From contig CM040118.1 in assembly GCA_022559845.1 (NCBI GenBank), positions 163,142,331 through 163,206,330 on the forward strand: 64,000 nucleotides of DNA, read 5' to 3'. The stretch comes from Amorphophallus konjac (lineage: Eukaryota > Streptophyta > Magnoliopsida > Alismatales > Araceae). Shown piece by piece: positions 10,499-20,365 of the stretch. Position 1 is the stretch's first letter; every line of letters starts with the position of its first letter. A program made the translations under genes and the position numbers. Under the pieces are notes generated by a model. It worked only from the letters and a program-made list of their open reading frames with translations. It was not told where the DNA came from and did not search any database.

Positions 10499-12580
10499 TG
10501 ATGCGGGACGAGACACGGACACGACAAGCTCGCGATCGTCCCTTAACGAGGGAAGCGTCGGATGTGCGCGGTTGAGAAACCGGCAATGAGCTTGGGTGAT
10601 CGGCTCTCTTTTGTGCCCGGGTCGGGTCACGGGACGGTCACGTACTCTCTCATAGTAGCGGTAATGAACATATAAAGCGAGCTAGATATCCCTACACATG
10701 CTCTCTAGCAGCGGCATAAATAAATATATATGAAGTAAACAAAATGCCAAGTAAGGGAGCGAATGCGATACCTCCACGCGCTCGGTGTGGGGAAGACGGA
10801 CCCGGCCGAAACTCGTACTCTCGGGATAAATATTACACGATGATGACAGCAATAAAATATCACCCACTCCACGCAGGGAGGTAAAGGGCTACACAAATGG
10901 GGTCCGGGAGGACCGAATTCGGGTTGACGAGCGGCTTCTCGCGTAGCTTCGGCAGCACCCGAACACGTGACGGTGGGGCCCACGTGCTGCCCGGAGGGGC
11001 CGTGTGGGACCCGGTGGCACCACTGTGGTGGGGACACTTATGGAAGTGATCCCCGGGCTGGCGGCACACTGGGACGGTGACCGGAGGCCGGGCGGCTCCG
11101 TTCGGCACCGATCGGAACAATCGGCCACGGGTCTACCGGTTCTGTTTTTCGGCGCGCGCTCCGGCGAGAACGGACGCTGCGATCAGCCTCGACGTCGGAA
11201 TGCGATGAAACTGGTGCTGTTGGAAAGATGCTTTGAAGGGCTTCAACTCTCTGTGATTACACAAAAATAACAAAGCCTTCACTTCCAATTGGCGAATTTT
11301 GAAGGTTGCTGTTGTACAGTGGCTTAACTCTCAGATCTGCAGGGCTGTCCTCTGAGAACTGTCGTTGACCGCAGGGTAGATGTCTGATTCAGCTCTTGAG
11401 GTCTTCATAACAGGTGTAGGACATTGAGCTTGGAAGACAGAAAAGCTAGTTTGGATAAGTTTGGATGTGGCTACGAATTTCTATGATTGTTTCACTAGCA
11501 GTGGGTTGGATCTGGAATCTGGCTGACAACACTGTAGCTGAGGAAGAACATGAATTTTTAAAAATAGATAGAAGGCTGATCAAAAATTAAGTAAATTCAT
11601 GGATGTAGGGGATTATGGACAGAACTCCCAGATAAATTGGGAGGGGTTGAAAAATTCAAAAATGTGGTCGGAGATGGGAAACACTGAGCTTTTGTCACTG
11701 TAGACAGAGATAAAACAGATCTGGGAATGCAAAATGAACGAAAATGGAAAATTACTAAATGGAGGAGTTTGGACGTGAAACTTTAGGTGGAGGTGGGGGT
11801 TCAAGGTAAGAACACACCCTCCAAATTTTAAATCCATCTGAGCTCGTGGCTGACAGCAGGAATTCATGGAAGTCACCTCTGTCCAGCAGGACAGAAAACC
11901 GAAGACGATTCCGTGGCGGCTCGAAGGCGGCACGAACGGCGGCGGCGGCAGCACAGATGATCACCGGAGGTGAAGAGGGGATTATAGAAGATGAAATCAC
12001 TCTAGAACTGGAGGTTGGAGGAGGTAGAACACCAGGAGAGAGGAAGGGGGCGCAATATGCTCCAAGCTTCAACACAATTTTCTGATTTTTTTCATTGATT
12101 TTCTCATGAAAATACAAGCTTATATATGCTACCAATCTAATCTAATGTGGACCCTTGGATCAAGGGTTGGGGATTGAAGGGCTGGGATTGCATGCCACAA
12201 ACACAAAAAAAAAAGCATTAAATAATAGGGGAAGGGGGCGGCCTATTGACTATAAGGGGAGTTGAATGGGGTAGGTGGCCAACCTATTAGAATGTTGACC
12301 CATTCAAGCACATGTGTCCATATGACCAGCCCACCCTTCTAGATGTCCACCTAGGAAGGTTGACCAGGCCCACAAGGTGACATGGACCAATGGGAAAGGG
12401 CTGAGGGCCCCCTTGCTGGTCCTACTGCCTAATTGCATAAAAACCCGCACAATCCATGGGAATGACTCCTTGGCTTATAAAGCCTTACATTTACGTACAT
12501 ACTTTCCCAAGGATATAAACACAAACTAAAAGGACATAAATATAATAAAAAAGGTACAGGCTCGGTGTCGATTCCCATCA
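10499..12580 (-). repeat. Element A LTR (3' LTR in element sense)
   Basis: 2082 bp, TGATGCGGGACGAG to CGATTCCCATCA. Very similar to 14952-17030, with scattered substitutions and small indels. Confidence 0.9.
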
Positions 12581-12594
12581 ACTCTCCCCGGGTG
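12581..12594 (-). other. Element A polypurine tract
   Basis: CACCCGGGGAGAGT on the minus strand directly before the 3' LTR. Element B has CACCCGGGGAGAAT in the same place. Confidence 0.8.
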
Positions 12595-13049
12595 GGAGGA
12601 ACTCGACCCCGTCGAGTAGGGATAGGGATGCTCGAGTACTCCGGCGGATCCGTCACCGTGCCAAGTAGCGCGGGTATGCTCCACTCCAAGTGACCGTCAC
12701 CTGCTCATTCCATATATACTCGATATGCACCAGCTGCTATGGGCTAGAGGTGGACACTCCGGGTGGGGCACTCTCAAAAGGGAAGGGAGTAGCTCAAAGA
12801 CTCACTAGGAATCACCGCTGAGTCCCTATAAGTGACTGATCCGGGTATGGATGTGGAACCGATCCCATACTCATCAAGTGAGTCCACTCACCTCTTACTC
12901 ATAAGAGAACGACAACGAGCTTACACAAGACGCATGCAGGCAAACAAACGACACACAAACCATGCAAACAAACCACACAAAACAAACCACACAAGGAAAA
13001 CACACCGACTCATATATGACCCTAGACTAAGGTGGTGACATCAAGCCCA
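12595..13049. other. Element A non-coding tail between gag and polypurine tract
   Basis: No pol remnant is visible. The stretch near 12930-13010 is rich in AAACAAACCACACAA-like repeats. This is where pol would begin in an autonomous relative. Confidence 0.6.
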
Positions 13050-14632
13050 CTAGGTGGCCGCATCCTGGGCGGCAGGAGAGCCGTCCTGCTCTTCCCCTCC
13101 CAAGGCATAGTACTCCTCGGCTAGTGCCTCATCGGCCATGTAATCAACACACTCAAGCTCGGGAGGTACGGATCCTCCAACACCTAAGGCTAGGGTGGCG
13201 CGAGCGGGACACTCGCTGGCAATGTGGCCAAATCCATGACAGTTGAAACACTGCACTCTCGACCGACTACTCTCTCCTATAAAAGGGGCCTTACCCTTAT
13301 CATCCTGTCGAGTAGGGGGTGTAGGCAGCAATGGGGGAGGTGTAGGTGCCTTGGACAATGGTGGAGGGGGTACCGGTGCCAGAGGATGGGCTATAAGAGC
13401 CGGGGGACGGGCAACGGGTGCCGGTGGTTGGGGTGGAAATAGGTCCCGGGGTGGAGGAGGGTGAGGTCGAGGGGAAAAGTGCTCCTGACGAGTGGGCTCC
13501 TGAGGTCGAGCCATGGGAGGCCGCTGATGTGGGCCTATAGAGTGACGGGGCTCGGTACTACGGAGAGGGTGGGGCCCAACCGATGACTAGAGTCAAACTC
13601 TCCCTCGAATTGCTCTAACTCGAGAGCAACCTGGTATGCCTCTCCCAACGTCTTGGCATTGCGGTGGAAAAGCTCATACTAATAGTGTGGCCGCAAACCA
13701 CGTCGAAAGTGGGAAACGGGCATGGTACTCTCCTCCGTGACACCACATCGTAGAAAGTACTCATTAAATTCAGCGATGTATTCGGAGACTGACCGGTCTC
13801 CTTGGCTAAGACCTTGCCATCTATCGATGAGTCACTGGCGGTATGTGGGAGGAAGGTACTTTTGCCGAAGTTTATTCTTCATCTCGGCCCATGTGTCAAT
13901 CGGGGGTTCTAGCCGCTGAAGTAGCAGGCTCTCCACATTCTTCCAATAGGTTTGCGCCTGCCCCATGAGCTTCATGGTGGCAAATCGGACCCTTCGGCGC
14001 TCCGACATATCATACCACTCAAAATAACGGTCCATGCCGAACTCCCAATCTAGGTAGACTTTCGGATCCAAAGACCCGTAAAAAGAGGGAGGGTCCGCTC
14101 GCACGGTCTTAAGGACCCTATCATCATCCTCATCTCGTTGTGGCTGAAAACCACGACGGCGTTGACCATACCCCTCATAGGCATTATCGGACCCATAGTC
14201 CTCGAGACCAAGGTCACGGTGCGGTAGTTCGGGAACCCGAGGAGGGGCGGGTGGAGGAGCCTGTGGTGGCTGGTTTTGGGCCGCGGGAGCGGCCTGGACT
14301 TGGGCCATGGGAGCGGGTTGGGCTTGGGCCACCGCGGGAGGAGGTGCGGGTGGGCCTTGGACTGCCCCAGGAGGGTCCCCGTGTGACATCCTATCTAACC
14401 GCCCAACGAGGTCTTGGACCGACCTGTCGGAGGTCTCCATGCGTCCCTCCATGGCTCTAAGGCGACCATCCATATTATCGGAGAAAGTCCGAAAGTTAGC
14501 GTCGGATTGGTCCAACCTAGTCATAATGGCCATCACCGCCTCGTTTAGGGAGTAGAAGTCTCCCAAGGCGCCATCTTGTAGGTTAGCCATAGGGGAAGGG
14601 CGATGGTATTGGGTACCTCGCCGAGTGGGCAT
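13050..14632 (-). pseudogene. gag: Element A gag (Ty3/gypsy type), broken
   Basis: The capsid precursor runs from ATG at 14632 (protein start MPTRRGTQY, same as element B). It has an N-terminal helical region, a Pro/Ala/Gln-rich linker, the capsid core (YLDWEFGMDRYFEW, QAQTYWKNVESLL), a Pro-rich segment and one CCHC zinc knuckle, CFNCHGFGHIASEC, near 13210-13255. It ends at about 13050 with no protease. The frame is broken by a TGA after 13832 (Arg CGA in B), a TAG near 13680 (Gln in B) and a frameshift near 13575. About half the residues match element B gag by eye. Confidence 0.85.
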
Positions 14633-14936
14633 GCAACAACACGGACTAGGAAACACCGACTAATGCAAATATGATCCACCTAGACCTAAACCAATATCCG
14701 ATAAGTGGCGGAGGTAATCGACCCGAAGGTCACTCGCGCAAGTGTGCGGCCTTCCCGATAGGCGTAGCCTAACATTCGGACAACACCTTTTGATATACCG
14801 AATTATCGGGATGAAATGCAATTTAAAAACACTCTCTTTTTTGTTAAAGAAATATGATGATCCTAGACTCGACTTAAACCGACTAATGACTAGACGTAAA
14901 TGAAACTCTTTTTTTTTGACACCCTAGACTCAACTC

Positions 14937-14948
14937 GCTCTGATACCA
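14937..14948 (-). other. Element A primer binding site (tRNA-iMet)
   Basis: TGGTATCAGAGC on the minus strand, three bases after the 5' LTR end. This is the usual complement of the 3' end of plant initiator-Met tRNA. Confidence 0.9.
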
Positions 14949-14951
14949 AAT

Positions 14952-17030
14952 TGATGCGGGATGAGACACGGACACGACAAGCTCGCGATCGTCCCTTAAC
15001 GAGGGAAGCATCGGATGTGCGTGGTTGAGAAACCGGCAATGAGCTAGGGTGATCGGCTCTCTTTTATGCCCGGATCGGGTCACGGGACGGTCACGTACTC
15101 TCTCGCAGTAGCGGTAATGAACATATAAAGCGAGCTAGATATCCCTACACATGCTCTCTAGTAGCGGCATAAACAAATATATATGAAGTAAGCAAAATGC
15201 CAAGTAAGAGAGCGAATGCGATACCTCCACGCGGTCGGCGTGGGGAAGACGGACCCGGCCGAAACTCGTACTCCCGGGATAAATATTACACAATGATGAC
15301 AGTAATGAAATATCACCCACTCCATGCAGGGAGGTAAAGGGCTACACAAATGGGGTCCGGGAGGACCGAATTCAGGTTGACGGGCGGCTTCTCGCGTAGC
15401 TTCGGCAGCACCCGAACACGTGACGGTGGGGCCCACGTGCTGCCCGGAGGGGCCGTGTGAGACTCGGTGGCACCACTGTGGTGGGGACACTTATGGAAGT
15501 GATCCCCAGGCTGGTGGCAAGCTGGGATGGTGACCGGAGGCTGGGCGGCTCCGTTCGGCACCGATCGGAACAATCGACCACGGGTCTGTAGGTTCTGTTT
15601 TCCGGCGCGCGCTCCGGCGAGAACGGACGCTGCGATCAGCCCCGACGTCGGAATGCGACGAAACTAGCGCCATTGGAAAGCTTCTTCGCAGAGCTTCCAA
15701 TCTCTATGGTTATAGAAAAATAACAAAGCCTGCACTTCCAATTGGCGAATTTTGAAGATTGCTATTGTACAGTGGCTTAACTCTCAGATCTGCAGGGATG
15801 TCCTCTGAGAACTGTCATTGACCGTAGGGTAGATGTCTGATTCAGCTCTTGAGGTCTTCATCAAAGGTGTAGGAAATTGAGCTAGAAAGTCGGGAAAACT
15901 GGTTTGGATAAAGTTTGGATGTGGATACAAATTTCTATGATTTTTGTACTAGAAGTTGGTCGGATCTGGATTCTGGCTGACAACACTGTAGCTGAGGAAG
16001 AACATGAATTTTTAAAAATAGATAGAAGGCTGATCAAACATTAATAAAATCCGTGGATGTATTGGAGTATGTAAATAACTCCCAGTAAAATTGGGAGGGG
16101 TTGAAAAATTCAAAAAGGTGGTCGGAGATGGGAAACACAGAGCTGTTGTTACTGTAGACAGAGATAAAACAGATCTGGGAATGCAAAATAAACGAAAATG
16201 GAAAATTACTAAATGGAGGAGTTTGGACGTGAAAAGTTAGGTGGAGGTGGGGATTCAAGGTAAGAACACACCTTCAAAATTTCAAATCCATCTGAGCTCG
16301 TGGCTGACAGCAGGAATTCGTGGAAGTCACCTCTGTCCAGCAGGATAGAAAACCGAAGATGATTCCGTGGCGGCTCGAAGGCGGCACGAACGGCAGCGGT
16401 GGCGGCACAGATGATCACCGGAGGTGAAGAGGGGATGATAGAAGATGAAATCACTCTAGAACTGGAGGTTGGAGGAGGAAGAACACCAGGAGAGAGGAAG
16501 GGGGCGCAATATGCTCCAAGCTTCAACACAATTTTCTGATTTTTTTCATTGATTTTCTCATGAAAATACAAGCTTATATATGCTACCAATCTAATCTAAT
16601 GTGGACCCTTGGATCAAGGGTTGGGGATTGAAGGGCTGGGATTGCATGCCACAAACATAAAAAAACATTAAATAATAGGGGAAGGGGGCGGCCTATTGAC
16701 TATAAGGGGAGTTGAATGGGATAGGTGGCCAACCTATTAGAATGTTGACCCATTCAAGCACATGTGTCCATATGACCAGCCCACCCTTCTAGATGTCCAC
16801 CTAGGAAGGTTGACCAGGCCCACAAGGTGACATGGACCAATGGGAAAGGGCTGAGGGCCCCCTTGCTGGTCCTACTGCCTAATTGCATAAAAACCCACAC
16901 AATCCATGGGAATGACTCCTTGGCTTATAAAGCCTTACATTTACGTACATACTTTCCCAAGGATATAAACACAAACTAAAAGGACATAAATGTAATAAAA
17001 AAGGTACAGGCTCGGTGTCGATTCCCATCA
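14952..17030 (-). repeat. Element A LTR (5' LTR in element sense)
   Basis: 2079 bp, TGATGCGGGATGAG to CGATTCCCATCA, paired with 10499-12580. The rest of the element's edge is the CAGAG duplication at 17031. Confidence 0.9.
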
Positions 17031-17250
17031 CAGAGGTGTTGGGGAGCAGGGCCCATACTGAGATACTTAGCGGAGCCCCTGAGCAGGCGGAAGAGCCATC
17101 ACCCACGGTGGCTAGTAGTTGTCCAGGTAAGTGTCCAATTGTTGTTGAGGGGATCCCTCCGTTGCTGTTGGACTCTTTTAGCAAGCCAAAATTATTGACT
17201 TGATTTATGTTGCTGGTTCGGTTACTGACATAACCGTCTGGATTGTGCAG

Positions 17251-17352
17251 GGGAGGCAGAGGTGTCGGGGAGAAGGGCCCCTGCTGAGATACTTAGCGGA
17301 GCCCCTGAGCAGGCAGAAGATCCAGCACCCACGGTGGCTAGTAGTTGTCCAG
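17251..17352 (+). pseudogene. PMD gene exon 5 (tandem duplicate of exon 4)
   Basis: 102 nt, nearly identical to exon 4. The flanking acceptor (GGATTGTGCAG) and the following intron (GTAAGTGTCCAATTG onward) are also duplicated, so the unit copied was exon plus intron, about 226 bp. Phase 1 at both ends keeps the frame. It is open. Confidence 0.7.
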
Positions 17353-17809
17353 GTAAGTGTCCAATTGTTGTTGAGGGGATCCCCCCGTTGCTGTTGGACT
17401 CTTTTAGCAAGCCAAAATTATTGACTTGATTTATGTTGCTGGTTCGACAGGTGAGGACGCGACGGCTACTCTGGAGATGATCCGAGAACTGGCGGATGCT
17501 GGCCCGTCAGTGGCCCTGCCATCTTTTGGAGATGAGCCCGGACCGATGACTTCCGTGTGTTGTGCCCCTTAGGCACAAGCATATGCAATGTTATTTTGAT
17601 GATAGCAACACAGTGAGAGTATCACAGGTGAATTCATTATAGTGAGTCAGTCATTGTGTTTAGCATACATTGCATTTATTCTCTGTATAGATGCACTGCA
17701 TTCTGTCAGATAGCTTCAGTTCAATATCTGCTATGTGCATACATTACATCAGTGCACTTAGATGGGTCGACCCCCCTCTTAGATGGGTCGACCCCCCCAG
17801 ATTCGCATG

Positions 17810-19122
17810 TCTATACATCGCGCATTCTGAAGTGCGTACAGCCAGTGCATCAAGTCTACACAATGCACACACACACAGGTCTACACATTGCACACACACA
17901 CAAGTCTACACACTCAATGTCTATACATTATCTTGTGTTGTGTTTGTACATCGTTTAGAACAAAGTCTATACATTCATGCATTGTTCATAAAGTCTGTAC
18001 ATCGGACTGTTCATGCACTCAGCCCAAGTCTATACATCGTCCGTCTCATCCATTGTCTTAGGCTAAGTCTATACAGACTTCAGCGTCTCATTTAGCGTCT
18101 AAGGCAATGTCTTTACACTGGACTTGAAGTCATCTGTGTCTGTTTGACTGGCAAGTCTGTACAGCCGTCCGTCTTTCTTAGCGTCTCAAGTGAACTTGCA
18201 AGTCTGTACAGCCAATGCCTGCACATAATGTCTATACAGACTTCATCGTCTCAACTTGCGTCTCATGTCAAGTCTGTACAGAGTCCATCGTCTCATGCAG
18301 CGTCTTATCTGAAGTCTGCACATTGGTGTCTTTACCTACGCTCAAAGTCTGTACATTGCATTGGCATCTTTACCTACGTGCTGATCTGAGCAAGTCTATA
18401 CATTCTTAATCTTTACCTACGCTCAGTTCCACTAAGTCTGTACATTGAGCGTCTCATTGTGCGTCTCATGCAAGTCTATACAACGCATCAGACTAATGTT
18501 TCAAGTGAAGTCTGTACAGCGTCATGCATCATTCTTCAAGTCCATACATTGCACTGTAGCTGGAGCTGTGCAAGTCTGTACATCGGACTGTTTCAGGCAA
18601 AGTCTGTACATCAGACTGTTTCAGGCAAAGTCTGTACATCCGACTGTTTCAGGCAAAGTCTATACATCGGACTGTTTCAGGTAAAGTCCATACATGCACA
18701 CGCATAGTCTGTGCATTGTGCATACAGTCCATACAATCGTTGGTGCATGAACAGTATTGCATCAGTGCATTTCATGTTAAGTACGAGCTTCATATTCTGT
18801 GCATGAATAGTATTGCATCGGTGCATTCATCTGTTGCACGACATATAAAGTCTATACATTGCATCAGCCTTGTCTTGCATGCATGAAGGTAAGTCTATAC
18901 ATTGGTTTGAAGTCCATACATTTGTTGCCTTGCATTGCATCAAAGTATGTACAGCCTGTGCTCGCAGCGGTCAAGTCTGTACATTGCTTTGTCATGCACA
19001 TAAACGTGAAGTCTATACATTGCTTCAGCGTTGCATTCACAAAGTATGTACAATGCCTTAGTCTTCTACACATGAAGTCTATACATTGCTTTAGCCTTGC
19101 ATTCACAGAGTCTGTACAGAGT
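17810..19122 (+). repeat. Array of about 40 AAGTCTATACATTG-type motifs in E U3
   Basis: A 13-14 bp motif, consensus AAGTCTRTACATYG with variants (CTACAC, CCATAC, ATGTAC), recurs every 20-40 bp. About 39 copies can be counted by eye. Spacers are mostly unrelated, so this is not a simple tandem repeat. Near 18572-18680 a 28-30 bp unit (motif plus GACTGTTTCAGGCAA) is repeated four times. The open frames here (repeating KSIHC or SLYI) are artefacts. Confidence 0.9.
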
Positions 19123-19186
19123 CCTTAGAATTAAATTGATAATTCTCTCTGTCTGACAGGCTCTGCTCGTGAAGCTTAATGAAGGG

Positions 19187-19230
19187 CACGTGATCCGAGG
19201 CTGGAAGGGATGACAGGAAGATGACACGTG
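19187..19230 (+). promoter_or_regulatory. Two G-boxes upstream of E TATA
   Basis: CACGTG at 19187-19192 and at 19225-19230, about 105 and 70 bp before the TATA box. CACGTG is the core of bZIP/bHLH sites (G-box, ABRE-like) in plants. The second LTR keeps both. The solo LTR at 34288-36932 has the first one mutated to CACATG. Confidence 0.6.
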
Positions 19231-19296
19231 GCCAAAACATCTGGGCGGGAAATGTGGAAGACACGCGCCCAGTGCTGCCCTCCTGCTGGCTCCTGC

Positions 19297-19304
19297 TATA
19301 AAAG
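19297..19304 (+). promoter_or_regulatory. TATA box of E 5' LTR
   Basis: TATAAAAG after a pyrimidine-rich stretch. The same box is at 26580 in the 3' LTR and at 35999 in the solo LTR, so its position is conserved in the family. Confidence 0.75.
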
Positions 19305-19669
19305 GAAGTCTTCTTCCTCAGGAGAAGACTGATCGAAAGTCTGAGAGCTGAAGCAGAAGAGCAGAAGCAGAGAGCGCCCGTTCGATCCAGTGTGAAGAGA
19401 AGGAGAAGAAAAAGAGAGATAGAGAGCTCGAGCAGATAAAAGAAGAAGAGAAAGAAAAAGGGAGAGAAAGAGAGACAGAGTGATCGGAAGAAGAAGAAGG
19501 GCAGAGAGAAGCTTCATTCAAAGATCTGTCCTCACTGGACCATGGATCAAATCCATGCCAGTCAGCTCTGTTGAGAGCCACATTGTGTTTCATCTTTTAC
19601 AGCTTTCAGTCGCTGTGTTTCATCCTTGTTTTCGTTTTCCTTTTATACCTTTCTTCAAGCTGTTTGTCA

Positions 19670-19835
19670 GCGGAGCAAGCTGTGTTGCTCAGCATTTGCA
19701 GTGGAGGATTCCACTGGACGGCTAAGCTGTATTGCCCAGCGGAGCAAGCTGTAAGGCTCAGCGGGCGAGGAGGATTCCTCGGACAGCAAGCTGTGAGGCT
19801 CAGTGGATTGTATGGCAAGCTGTGAGTCAGCAGAA
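19670..19835 (+). repeat. AAGCTGT...CAGCGG repeats in E R/U5
   Basis: Five or so units of the form CAAGCTGTGAGGCTCAGCGG spaced 20-35 bp apart, downstream of TATA, so probably transcribed. Equivalent arrays lie at 26940-27135 and 36283-36530 (about nine units). Confidence 0.8.
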
Positions 19836-20185
19836 TCCACACTCTGGTTTGAGTGTGGGGTGGACGTAGGTCTGCAGGACCGAACCACCGAAAAACTCTC
19901 TTGTTCTGTGGTTTGAATTCTTCTATCTGTTTGGCGCTAGATGAATGATTAGGCACGATTTGTTTAGTTAGCCTGGTGGAAACAAGTTTGCATTCATATC
20001 ATTTGATTTCGGGTCTAAAAGAGCAGTGAATTCCTTATAGTTTACATGGATTAGAACTGAAGCTTAATTCATTTCTTTAGGCTTTAATTCCGCAGTTCTG
20101 AGCATTTGATTTTAATTGGGCGAAAGTTTTTAAAGGGTATATTCATTCACCCCCCCTCCGAATACATAGCACCGAACCCAACACT

Positions 20186-20197
20186 TGGTATCAGAGC
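20186..20197 (+). other. Element E primer binding site (tRNA-iMet)
   Basis: TGGTATCAGAGC two bases after the 5' LTR. Confidence 0.92.
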
Positions 20198-20365
20198 AGG
20201 TTTCTGATCTAACATATCTAACAATCTGCAGAGGATCCTGCTAGTTCGTGGTGCGTTTCAGAGTGGGCTTCTCATGCTCGGTGTTTAGTTTCATTGACTT
20301 GTGCCTTGCTTTGCTTATCTAATTTTGGTACATTTCTTGTCGATTGTTTTGCGCATTGAATATGT

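Larger units (their letters stand above)
10499..17030 (-). mobile_element. Element A: non-autonomous gypsy TR-GAG element
   Basis: The 6532-bp element is flanked by CAGAG (10494-10498 and 17031-17035). The LTRs are 2082 and 2079 bp and start TGATG and end CATCA. The 2371-bp interior holds only gag (minus strand), a tRNA-iMet type priming site and a polypurine tract. Protease, reverse transcriptase, RNase H and integrase are absent. Its gag and parts of its LTRs are related to element B, so it could have been mobilised by B-like enzymes. Confidence 0.9.
10488..17126 (+). pseudogene. PMD gene exon 4, split by element A
   Basis: The exon starts at 10488 after the acceptor GGATTGTGCAG, is broken at 10498 by element A, and resumes at 17036. 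The CAGAG at 17031-17035 is the target duplication. It ends at 17126 before GTAAGTG. Rejoined length is 102 nt, exactly the length of its tandem copy, exon 5, which confirms both the exon boundaries and the insertion point. The peptide is Glu/Pro/Ser-rich with no recognised domain. Confidence 0.7.
17558..20183 (+). repeat. Element E 5' LTR
   Basis: Begins TGTTGTGCCCCTTAGGCACA and ends ACCGAACCCAACA. U3 is filled with a short repeated motif (see 17810-19122). TATA is at 19297 and a second repeat family lies at 19670-19835. Confidence 0.9.

Noticed and set aside
17810..19122. CRISPR-like repeat-spacer look of the motif array
   Set aside because: The repeat is too short and variable, spacers vary in length, the DNA is plant nuclear and the array is inside an LTR.
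17656..19128. Overlapping frames with repeating KSIHC or SLYI peptides in the E LTR (also 24995-26411, 32697-33132, 34754-35469)
   Set aside because: Translations of the AAGTCTATACATTG motif. They lie in U3, several frames are open at once, and there is no start context or domain.
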